64,000 nucleotides of DNA, from positions 1,888,001-1,952,000 of the forward strand of contig NZ_CP032405.1 in assembly GCF_016806065.1 (NCBI RefSeq). Direction: 5' to 3'. Of this stretch, positions 57,803 to 64,000 are shown in pieces. Source of the stretch: Rhizobium rosettiformans. Lineage in GTDB: Bacteria; Pseudomonadota; Alphaproteobacteria; Rhizobiales; Rhizobiaceae. Position numbers and translations under genes: made by a program. The notes below the pieces were generated by a model. That model made no database searches, had not been told where the DNA came from, and worked only from the letters and a program-made list of their open reading frames with translations. How positions within the stretch are numbered: position 1 is the stretch's first letter; each line of letters begins with the position of its first letter.

Positions 57803-58711
57803 ATGATCAACTTCACCCTTCGACAGCTGCGTTATTTCGAGGCGCTGGCCCGTCATGGCCATTTCGGGCGCGCGGCCGAAGCCTGTTCGATCTCCCAGCC
57901 TGCCTTGTCGGTGCAGATCAAGGAGCTCGAAGAAGCCCTCGGCGCGGAACTCTTCGAGCGCGCTGCGCGCCAGCTGCGCCTCTCGGCCTTCGGGGAGGAG
58001 TTCCTGGTCAGGGTGCGCGATATCCTGCGGTCGGTGGATGAACTGGGTGATCTTGCCCGTGCCCACCGCCGACAACTGGTCGGGCGCCTGCGCATCGGTG
58101 TCATCCCGACGGTCGCTCCCTATTTGCTGCCCGGCATGATCTCGGCGCTGACCCGCGAGAATGCCGATCTCGACATCCATGTCCGCGAAACCGTAACGCC
58201 GAAACTCTTGCAGGAACTGGCGGAAGGCCGCCTGGATACCGCGATCGTCGCCTTGCCGGTCTCCGAGCCATCGCTCACCGAGATGCCGCTGTTTGAGGAG
58301 AACTTCGTGCTCGTCCGCCCGAGGGAAGACGCCGACAAGCCCGTCCCAAGCCGCGACATGCTACGTGAAATGCGCTTGCTGCTTCTGGAAGAGGGGCATT
58401 GCTTTCGCGAACAGGCGCTTTCCTTCTGCGACATGGGTTCGGTGCGTCCGCGCGAGATCCTGGATGGCAGTTCGCTCTCGACGCTGGTCCAGATGGTCGG
58501 CGCCGGGATCGGTGTCACGCTGATCCCCGAAATCGCCATGCCCGTGGAAACACGCTCCGCCGATGTTTCCATCGCCCGCTTCGAGGACCCGCAGCCTTCG
58601 AGAAGAATCGGAATGGTCTGGCGCAAGACGAGCCCGATCGCCAAGCAATTGACGGGAGTCTCCGACGTGGTTCGCACGGCCGCTGCCGATTTCGGCGTCA
58701 GCTTGCCTTGA
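57803..58711 (+). CDS. oxyR: Hydrogen peroxide-inducible genes activator OxyR
   Basis: 302-residue LysR-family regulator. The N-terminal winged HTH is LRYFEALARHGHFGRAAEACSISQPALSVQIKELEEAL. In the effector domain, GHCFREQALSFC carries two cysteines eight residues apart, matching the redox pair of E. coli OxyR (Cys199, Cys208). GVTLIPEIAMPVE is also OxyR-like. It is divergent from katG, which it presumably controls. Start ATG 57803. Confidence 0.94.
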   Translation: MINFTLRQLRYFEALARHGHFGRAAEACSISQPALSVQIKELEEALGAELFERAARQLRLSAFGEEFLVRVRDILRSVDELGDLARAHRRQLVGRLRIGVIPTVAPYLLPGMISALTRENADLDIHVRETVTPKLLQELAEGRLDTAIVALPVSEPSLTEMPLFEENFVLVRPREDADKPVPSRDMLREMRLLLLEEGHCFREQALSFCDMGSVRPREILDGSSLSTLVQMVGAGIGVTLIPEIAMPVETRSADVSIARFEDPQPSRRIGMVWRKTSPIAKQLTGVSDVVRTAAADFGVSLP

Positions 58712-59660
58712 GCGTTTCCCGCGGGTGGCGGCCGAAGAAGGCTGCATAGTCACCGGAGAAGCGCCCGAGGTGAAAGAAGCCCCAGCGCGTGGCAGCCCGG
58801 GTCACGGTCAGGCCGCGAGACCGCGCTCTGAGATCACGATGAACGCCGTTCAACCGCGCCATCCGATACCATCGATCAGGGGCCTGTCCGAAGGCGGCGA
58901 ATGTTGCTGCCGCAACCTCGCTCTGCTCAAAGGACCAGCGTTCGCAGAGCGCTCCGAAGGTCTCGGGGATATCGTCCTCCTCAAGGAGCGCGCGCTCCAG
59001 TTGGCTGACAAGATCGATCGCCGCAGACCGACTGATCTTCTGGCTTGGCGCCGGTGCAAAGGCCCCGGCACAGCTTGAAAGGCGCATGAGGAGAACTTCC
59101 TCCAGCGCAGCTGCGGCTGATCCGTCGAGTCCACCACCAGTTCGCGCCTGACCGAGGAGGCAAAGAAGCCAGTCGCGCAGAAATTCATCCTCGGGCCGCA
59201 GCCGTCTCGACTGGATGACGGATTCTTTCGTATCGAGAGCGAGCAATGCGGCTGGCATTTCCACATGTAGGAGTTCGCTGCCACTGCCGGGCGCAACGAG
59301 CAAATGGGTCAGTCCTTGCCGCATGGCGATGACGGCGTCCGTCTCACACCGGCCATCGACGCGCCAACCTCCTTCGGATCGGAGCGGGAAGAACAGCGAC
59401 ACACGCCCTCCGGGGCTGATCGTTTCCTGTCCGATCGGAAGATTGATGCGGTCGCGCGTGATCGTGACCTGTCCGATCGACAGCGTTTCCGAGAGCGCCG
59501 CATAGCGACCCCGCCCCAACTGCTTGCTGGCGATCTGCCATCCTCCGACGGCGCCGGCCTGCTCGGTCACGTCGGCGAACTCCTGGCTCCGATAGGACCA
59601 CGCAGCTCCTGCCCAATAATTGAGCGTATCCCCTGGATGGACCTGGATAGAGTGCCCCAT
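58698..59660 (-). CDS. AraC-family transcriptional regulator
   Basis: 320 residues. The N-terminal part resembles ligand-binding regions of the AraC-type regulator group (RINLPIGQETISPGGRVSLFFPL). The C-terminal HTH pair ends in GVHRDLRARSRGLTVTRAATRWGFFHLGRFSGDYAAFFGRHPRETL, the AraC signature. Start is ATG at 59660 with AGGTGA upstream, or GTG at 59669. It is divergent from a serine hydrolase gene with under 50 bp between them, so it may control that gene. It overlaps the oxyR 3' end by 14 bp. Confidence 0.85.
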   Translation of the reverse strand: MGHSIQVHPGDTLNYWAGAAWSYRSQEFADVTEQAGAVGGWQIASKQLGRGRYAALSETLSIGQVTITRDRINLPIGQETISPGGRVSLFFPLRSEGGWRVDGRCETDAVIAMRQGLTHLLVAPGSGSELLHVEMPAALLALDTKESVIQSRRLRPEDEFLRDWLLCLLGQARTGGGLDGSAAAALEEVLLMRLSSCAGAFAPAPSQKISRSAAIDLVSQLERALLEEDDIPETFGALCERWSFEQSEVAAATFAAFGQAPDRWYRMARLNGVHRDLRARSRGLTVTRAATRWGFFHLGRFSGDYAAFFGRHPRETLKAS

Positions 59661-59706
59661 GCGCTTCACCTATTTTGTATGTCTTGCGAACAAAGGAGGA
59701 GTTCTC

Positions 59707-60918
59707 ATGAAATCGAAACTAGCCTGTTCTGTCGGCCTCGCGCTGTCAATCTCAACAACAGCCATTGCTGCTGAACCGTCGCGCTGGGAGACGCCGACGA
59801 TGATCAACGGTCGAGCCGCCATGCTCATGCCGGAACTGAACTACCTGACTTTCCAGCACATGGATCAGCTTTTCGCCACGCGGCCTGTGGCAGCAGGGGA
59901 GACCAAGAGAGAATTGCCGCGTGAGGAGCGTGACATCGGCAACAGCTTCGTCTTCGAAGGCAAGGAGCAGGGGCTCGATGCCTTCCTCGAAGAGACCGCG
60001 ACAAACGCGCTGCTGGTCATCAAGGATGGGAAGATCGTCAAGGAGATCTACCGCAACACCAGCGGTGAGCAGACCCGCTTCATGTCCTTTTCCATGGCCA
60101 AGTCCATGCTGGCGACCATGATCGGCATCGCGATTTCCGAAGGCAAAATCAAGAGCGTCGATGACAAGGTCGTCGATTACCTGCCCGACTGGAAGGGCAC
60201 GGCTTATGCGGATGTCACGATCCTCAATCTTCTCCGCATGCGCTCCGGGATAGACTGGAAGGAGATCTACGAGTTCGGCAGCGAGACCCAGCTCACCAAG
60301 GTCCATGACAACTCGCTGGTCGGATACAAGTATCGCTGGTGCGACTATGCGCGAAATGAGTCCAAGCCGCTGAACGAACAGGGAAGCACCTTCAACTACT
60401 CGACCCTTGATACGTCCGTTCTTGGCTGCGTTCTGGAGGCCGCGACCGGCATGAAAGGGGCGGACTACATGAGCGAAAAGATCTGGAAACCGGCTGGCAT
60501 GGAAGCCCCAGCATTCTACGTGCTCGATGGTTCGGAAGCGGTTGGTCGCGAATTCTATGGTGCCGGCTTCAATGCCACCCTTCGCGATTACGGTCGCTTT
60601 GGCCTGATGATGCTGGAAAACGGCAAGGTCGGGGAAACGCAGGTCGTCCCGCAAGACTGGGTCGAAGCCTCGACCGTTGCCCCCGCCGATTCCGCCGTGG
60701 TCGATCCTGAGGTTGGTTATGGTTATGGCTACCAGTGGTGGACGATCAGCGGCTCAGACGCCTATTCCGCCGTCGGCCTCTACAACCAGTACACCTATGT
60801 CGATCGGTCGACCAACGTGGTGATCGTGAAGCTCGCAGCCCCCGCGAGTCCGCTCGGCTACGAGCGCGAGAATCTGGATTTCTTCAAGCGCATCACAGAA
60901 ACGCTCGCGAAGAACTAG
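59707..60918 (+). CDS. Serine hydrolase (class C beta-lactamase/esterase family), periplasmic
   Basis: 403 residues with a signal peptide (MKSKLACSVGLALSISTTAIAAEPS). The SxxK motif is in MSFSMAKSMLATM (Ser about 122), followed by NYSTLDTSVLG in the position of the YxN element (Tyr-Ser-Thr here). The C-terminal GYGYGYQWWTI and DRSTNVVIVKLAAP are typical of the beta-lactamase/esterase family; 6-aminohexanoate-hydrolase-like proteins look the same. Probably an esterase or amidase rather than a resistance enzyme. ATG 59707 follows AAAGGAGGAG. It is the last clearly host-type gene before the phage-like region. Confidence 0.86.
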   Translation: MKSKLACSVGLALSISTTAIAAEPSRWETPTMINGRAAMLMPELNYLTFQHMDQLFATRPVAAGETKRELPREERDIGNSFVFEGKEQGLDAFLEETATNALLVIKDGKIVKEIYRNTSGEQTRFMSFSMAKSMLATMIGIAISEGKIKSVDDKVVDYLPDWKGTAYADVTILNLLRMRSGIDWKEIYEFGSETQLTKVHDNSLVGYKYRWCDYARNESKPLNEQGSTFNYSTLDTSVLGCVLEAATGMKGADYMSEKIWKPAGMEAPAFYVLDGSEAVGREFYGAGFNATLRDYGRFGLMMLENGKVGETQVVPQDWVEASTVAPADSAVVDPEVGYGYGYQWWTISGSDAYSAVGLYNQYTYVDRSTNVVIVKLAAPASPLGYERENLDFFKRITETLAKN

Positions 60919-60948
60919 TCAAAGCCGACGCACCAACAACGCCATCAG

Positions 60949-60978
60949 CCCGGTCGTCGCCATCAATCGGCGGCCGGG
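60949..60978 (+). other. Hairpin after the serine hydrolase gene
   Basis: An 11-bp stem CCCGGTCGTCG / CGGCGGCCGGG with two wobble pairs and an 8-nt loop, 30 bp after the stop. There is no U-tract. It lies just before the putative attachment site. Confidence 0.5.
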
Positions 60979-61016
60979 AGCGATTGAAAGAAATACAGAA
61001 ATCCAAGGGGATGGAA

Positions 61017-61044
61017 TGGTGCTGCTAGAGAGATTTGAAGCCTC
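61017..61044 (-). other. Putative attachment site: 3' tRNA-like fragment
   Basis: Read on the minus strand, the sequence is GAGGC, TTCAAAT, CTCTC, TAGCAGC, A, CCA, matching in order the T stem, T loop, T stem, acceptor strand, discriminator and CCA of a tRNA. Only one of the five T-stem pairs fails, at the side facing the element. The rest of a tRNA is not present at 61045-61110, so this is a fragment. Its orientation fits a copy displaced by integration at a tRNA 3' end. The tRNA identity is not determined. Confidence 0.45.
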
Positions 61045-61062
61045 AAAGCAGGTGCCAAAAAC

Positions 61063-61076
61063 CCCGGATTTCCGGG
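61063..61076 (-). terminator. Terminator-like hairpin inside the left edge of the element
   Basis: Perfect 6-bp stem CCCGGA / TCCGGG with a 2-nt centre. On the minus strand it is followed by GTTTTTGG, a short U-tract, so it would stop transcription leaving the element towards the host. Confidence 0.45.
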
Positions 61077-61147
61077 CTTCTTGAGAAGGCACTTGTAGCT
61101 GTAGCTTGTAGTTCTTGCAACACCCTCAAACGAACCGGAGACAATCC

Positions 61148-61363
61148 ATGACCAACACCACCGGCCCCTTCGACGCCATCGCTCCCACCCAGACCGTCGC
61201 TGAAACTGTGACCATGCTGAAGAACCCCCACGCCGCCATCGGATGGGCACTGGAGCATCTCCCGCACCAACTCAATGAGTTCTTCACCGAGTACAAGGAT
61301 GACGCCGACGAGTACCAGTGGTCCGTCAACATGACCCAGTGGGTGGAGCATTGCCGCTCCTAA
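61148..61363 (+). CDS. Hypothetical phage-region protein, 71 residues
   Basis: Small acidic protein, MTNTTGPFDAIAPTQTVAE onward, with HAAIGWALEHLPHQLNEFFTEY and a C-terminal EYQWSVNMTQWVEHC. I recognise no family. It has no membrane segment and looks helical. The ATG at 61148 has CGGAG 6-7 bp upstream, which supports real translation. It is the first gene inside the putative element; a hairpin follows 27 bp after its stop. Confidence 0.55.
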   Translation: MTNTTGPFDAIAPTQTVAETVTMLKNPHAAIGWALEHLPHQLNEFFTEYKDDADEYQWSVNMTQWVEHCRS

Positions 61364-61389
61364 TCATCGTTCCGGAAGTCATCGCTTTA

Positions 61390-61412
61390 GGGACTGGCCT
61401 AGTGCCGGTCCC
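61390..61412 (+). terminator. Terminator-like hairpin between two element genes
   Basis: Stem GGGACTGGC / GCCGGTCCC (9 bp, one wobble) with a 5-nt loop CTAGT; CCTTTTC occurs 7 nt later. It lies between the 71-residue protein and the winged-helix gene. Confidence 0.5.
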
Positions 61413-61441
61413 ATCATGCCTTTTCATCTAGGGAGACGCCT

Positions 61442-61810
61442 TTGTCCGACCACCGAGCCCTCCGCGCATACTTTGAAGCTGGCCAGTACATGGCCTCCCT
61501 ATCCTCCACGCTGGAACTCCCGGTATCCATCTTCGTGACCTTCATGGGAGCAGCCATGTGGGCCGACCGTAGGGACCACGTTGACGGCCCGATGCCCCTG
61601 GAGGAACTTGCAGCCCGCACAGGAAGGACACCCTCAAGCATCTCCGGCCACCTTCGCTACCTGGGGGACCGGTACCGTGATGGGAAGCCAGGCTTTGGAC
61701 TGGTGAAGACCTACGAGCACCCGACAAATGGACGCATGAAGACCTTCCAGCTTACTCCCAAAGGGGAAGCCGTGGCGGAGCACTTGCGGTACCTTCACGG
61801 CAGGGACTGA
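61442..61810 (+). CDS. Winged-helix DNA-binding protein of the phage-like region
   Basis: 122 residues. After an N-terminal helical part (ALRAYFEAGQYMASLSSTLE) comes a winged helix-turn-helix: PLEELAARTGRTPSSISGHLRYLGDRYRDGKPGFGLVKTYEHPTNGRMKTFQLTPKGEAVAEHL, similar in layout to MarR/PadR-type and phage replication/regulatory wHTH proteins. The start is TTG at 61442 with AGGGAGA upstream; no ATG is available earlier. The family name is not certain. It lies just ahead of the four-copy repeat, which could be its binding site. Confidence 0.65.
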   Translation: MSDHRALRAYFEAGQYMASLSSTLELPVSIFVTFMGAAMWADRRDHVDGPMPLEELAARTGRTPSSISGHLRYLGDRYRDGKPGFGLVKTYEHPTNGRMKTFQLTPKGEAVAEHLRYLHGRD

Positions 61811-61822
61811 GAGGATGACGGG

Positions 61823-62092
61823 GCAATAGGCGTGTACTTGAAAGGCGTTCAACTCGCGGCAGAAATCTAATAGGCGCGTACTTGAAAGAGGGATGCCTTG
61901 ATCCGCCCGCCGTGCCCCGAGAAAGCTCGATGTCGCGGGCTGGAGTCCGAGCCTCAAATCTAATCTCCACGTACTTGAACAGGCCGCGCCTGATCGGCTG
62001 CTATGGGAAATTCCCTCCCATTCGAAGAAGCCTATTCAAAATCCGTCATTTCTCTCAGCCGCTATGGGCTAATAAGCGTCCACTTGAACAGG
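61823..62092 (+). repeat. Four direct copies of a ~23-nt motif in a gene-free stretch
   Basis: Copies begin at about 61824, 61867, 61960 and 62069 and are all on the plus strand. Aligned, they read (C/G)(T/C)AATaggCGygtACTTGAA(A/C)rGG, with AAT and ACTTGAA invariant. Spacing is irregular (43, 93, 109 nt). The 391-bp gap 61811-62201 between the winged-helix and virion genes holds these and no convincing ORF. The layout (TAATA block, about 6 nt, then CACT/TACT, then an A-rich step and GG) resembles single-subunit phage RNA polymerase promoters, though repressor operators or origin iterons are also possible. A second shared string, GCYGCTATGGG, occurs at about 61998 and 62059. Confidence 0.7.
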
Positions 62093-62201
62093 CGTTAGAC
62101 CGCCTCTGACAATCTCATCACCAATCACCACCTAGCCGTGCCGCCATTCACTGGCCCGCGAAGGCTTCACCACATCCCGACATCACATCAAGGAGAAGAC
62201 A

Positions 62202-64000
62202 ATGGCAGGTCCACCGACCTCTCAGCCAAACGGCGCAACGCGCCCTCAGCCCACATCCGCCACCGTGAACGAGGACCTCCTCCTCCAGGCTCTCCAGGAA
62301 GCCGACGCGGAACTACCTGACGTCGAGCAGGGGGAGCCCTCGTCCCAGGTCCAGGAGCCACCTCCGCAGCACCAGGGTCCCACCTCGATCATCGGGAAAG
62401 GGATCAACGCATGGAAGTCAGTAGGGGCCGGGATGGTCAATGCCGCCTTCGAGACTAAGGACTTTGTCTTTGGGGAGCCCGAGCAGGAAGACAAGTCCGA
62501 GTTCCGCCAGTTGGCCGAGAAGCGCTTTGCCGAACTCAAGGGCGAGAGTGTCGTCAACTCCGCAGCCTTCAGCATCTCGCAGATGGTGACTGGCCTCCTT
62601 GGTGCCGGGAAGATCATGAAGCCCGTCAAGGCCCTCCAGAAGGTCCGTCAGGGCAGCACGGCAGGAAAGATCGGCTATGAAGTGGGCCGGGGTGCCCTGG
62701 CTTCCACCGTCGTCCTCGATCCCCATGAGGAGCGTCTCTCTGACCTCATCGAGGAGTTCCCCGCGCTCCAGAACCCGGTGACCGACTACCTGTCATCTGA
62801 CCCTAAGGACTCCACCGCCGAGGGCCGCTTCAAAAACGCCATTGAGTCCATCGGCCTGGACTTCGCCCTGGTAGGTGCCGTGAAGGCCATCAAGCTTCTG
62901 AAGGCTGGCAAGCAGGACGAGGCCCTCAAGGAAATCAAGAAGCTGGAGACCAAAGAGACCACCGACGCAGCCCGCCTGACCGAGGAGCCGGGAGTCCAAC
63001 GACAAGCCGCCTCAGAGACACCTCCAGGCGCGGCGGAAGGCGCTCCAGCCAATCCCTCACAATCAACCGAGATCGCTCCCACGGCGGCCCCTGGAGTCAA
63101 GGAGGCAAGCCCACAACGGTACCAGCCCACCGACCTCTCCGATGATGCCTTGCGGACCATCCTGAAGGGTGCAGCGGATGAGGATGCAGCTATCCGGAAA
63201 TTCGGCTCCAAGGAGGCGGCAAGCGAAGCAGGACAGGTCCTTTCACGGATATCCTCTCTCCCGTGGCAGAAGCTTCGAGGCACCGAAGAAGTCCTCTCCT
63301 TCGTCAACCGTTCCGCGAAGGTCCTGAAGACCCAGATGGACACCGCCAATGGTGGGGCCGTCATGTCGGACGCTAAGGTGTCGGAGATGGTCCAGGCCCG
63401 TGCCGAGCTATTCGGTGAAGACCCGCTCCTGGTCATGGGGAAGATCCAGGAAGCAGGAGAATCCGCACGGGGAATGGTGGCGACCATGGAGGCTTCGTAC
63501 CTCGTGGCGAACCGGATGTTTCAGGAGACCTATGATGCGGCCTTCAGGCTCCGCAATGGCATCCTGGACGAATGGGGTGGAGATGCAGTCCGCGCCGAGA
63601 AGGAACTCAAGGACAGGCTGATGGCCTCCGCAGACCTCCTCGCCAATGCCCGCTCCATGTCCGCAAACAGTGGCCGTGCCTTGCGCCGGATGCGCGGACA
63701 GTTCCAGTTCAAGCCAGAGGACCTCGCGAAGGTGAGGAACCTGGACGGGGCCAAGCTGGCAGACCTCATTACCCAGACGCAGGGAGACCCCAAAAAGCTG
63801 GCACAGATGGCAAACCCGACATTCCTCAATCGGGTCCTGGACGAGGCAACCTTCAGCCTCACGAACTCCCTGCTATGGCTTTGGCCGACGCACGTCACCA
63901 ACATCACTTCCTCTGTGATCATGCTGGCAGGCAGACCGACCGAGAAGCTCATCGGGTCTATGGCTCTGGGTCCGAAACAGGGTGGCGACATCATCCGACA
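62202..64000 (+). CDS. Large phage virion (internal/ejection-type) protein, truncated by window edge
   Basis: The frame is open from ATG 62202 (AAGGAGA 8 bp upstream) to the window end, at least 599 residues, with no stop. Residues 1-60 are Pro/Gln/Glu-rich and probably disordered. A helical region follows (SIIGKGINAWKSVGAGMVNAAFETKDF), then another disordered linker (about 250-305, rich in P/A/E/S), then a long helical region with EASYLVANRMFQETYDAAFRLRNG, ANSGRALRRMRGQFQ and the hydrophobic LTNSLLWLWPTHVTNITSSV. That last string is of a type I have seen in large podovirus internal virion or ejection proteins. Assignment is by pattern only. Confidence 0.6.
   Translation, partial: MAGPPTSQPNGATRPQPTSATVNEDLLLQALQEADAELPDVEQGEPSSQVQEPPPQHQGPTSIIGKGINAWKSVGAGMVNAAFETKDFVFGEPEQEDKSEFRQLAEKRFAELKGESVVNSAAFSISQMVTGLLGAGKIMKPVKALQKVRQGSTAGKIGYEVGRGALASTVVLDPHEERLSDLIEEFPALQNPVTDYLSSDPKDSTAEGRFKNAIESIGLDFALVGAVKAIKLLKAGKQDEALKEIKKLETKETTDAARLTEEPGVQRQAASETPPGAAEGAPANPSQSTEIAPTAAPGVKEASPQRYQPTDLSDDALRTILKGAADEDAAIRKFGSKEAASEAGQVLSRISSLPWQKLRGTEEVLSFVNRSAKVLKTQMDTANGGAVMSDAKVSEMVQARAELFGEDPLLVMGKIQEAGESARGMVATMEASYLVANRMFQETYDAAFRLRNGILDEWGGDAVRAEKELKDRLMASADLLANARSMSANSGRALRRMRGQFQFKPEDLAKVRNLDGAKLADLITQTQGDPKKLAQMANPTFLNRVLDEATFSLTNSLLWLWPTHVTNITSSVIMLAGRPTEKLIGSMALGPKQGGDIIR

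Larger units (their letters stand above)
61017..64000 (+). mobile_element. Left end of an integrated phage or phage-derived element
   Basis: From here on no housekeeping genes are seen. The region has a tRNA-like 3' fragment at its left edge, two small unfamiliar genes, a 391-bp gap with four direct repeats, and a large phage-virion-like ORF open to the window edge. All genes read in the plus direction. Codon choice shifts to CTC/GAG/GGG-rich patterns unlike the neighbouring genes. The right end lies outside the window, so completeness is unknown and no integrase is visible. Confidence 0.65.

Noticed and set aside
61823..62092. CRISPR array
   Set aside because: Copies are only partly conserved and spacing is irregular (43, 93, 109 nt); there are no cas-like genes.
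61823..62092. Exact T7 promoter
   Set aside because: Only the TAATA and CACT blocks are shared in the best copy; the spacing between them is one base longer and the start region differs, so it is at most a related type.

Overview
The window is about 60% GC and reads as chromosomal DNA of a Rhizobiaceae alphaproteobacterium (Rhizobium/Agrobacterium/Sinorhizobium type). The reasons are the pst-phoU-phoB block next to gcrA, the argD-argF-hslO run, a SAM-II riboswitch in front of metZ, a double-length dCTP deaminase, a PodJ-like polarity protein and rhizobial-style intergenic palindromes. The genus is inferred from gene content and cannot be fixed by reading alone.

Layout. 0-3 kb: the end of the phosphate uptake operon (pstA partial, pstB, phoU, phoB). 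3-7.4 kb: gcrA on the minus strand, a gap with a dense GANTC cluster, then argD-argF-hslO. 7.4-11.5 kb: MYG1-like, apaG and metZ on the minus strand, with metZ under a SAM-II riboswitch plus terminator, and dcd on the plus strand. 11.5-18.4 kb: tRNA-Gly(CCC), an FMN reductase, a GT2 enzyme with an MshEN/GspE-N-like front, a solute-binding protein, a TerB-like protein, an S24 repressor with an SNase-like gene, and a LuxR response regulator. 18.4-28.9 kb: DUF952-pyrD, MATE, a CAP lipoprotein, a methyltransferase, YitT, the ligase-associated helicase/PdeM pair and a TIGR02186-TauE pair. 29-39 kb: podJ-like, then a beta-oxidation run (acyl-CoA dehydrogenase, thiolase, FadJ-like) whose thiolase is flanked by two palindromic repeats. 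39-50 kb: GDPD, GH32, a short pyruvate-kinase-like protein, an SLC5-type hybrid histidine kinase, mscL, an aminotransferase and galE. 50-61 kb: a HlyD/RbbA/YhhJ-type exporter, katG/oxyR and an AraC regulator/serine hydrolase pair.

61.0-64.0 kb differs from the rest. A short sequence resembling the 3' end of a tRNA is followed by genes with no housekeeping relatives: a 71-residue protein, a winged-helix protein, a mostly non-coding stretch with four direct copies of a roughly 23-nt motif, and an ORF that starts at 62202 and stays open to the window edge. That ORF looks like a large podovirus-type internal virion (DNA ejection) protein. I read this as the left end of an integrated phage or phage-derived element. 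The repeated motif has the layout of a T7-type single-subunit RNA polymerase promoter (TAATA block, then CACT/TACT, then A/G-rich end), but that is a hypothesis. This region is the best candidate for something undescribed.

How the genes work together: the core covers phosphate, arginine, methionine and pyrimidine supply, cell-cycle control (GcrA with CcrM-methylatable GANTC sites, PodJ), fatty-acid degradation and peroxide defence (KatG/OxyR). The SLC5 hybrid kinase at 43-47 kb and the LuxR regulator at 17 kb resemble the two halves of a CrbS/CrbR (MxtR/ErdR) acetate-switch system, although they lie 26 kb apart.
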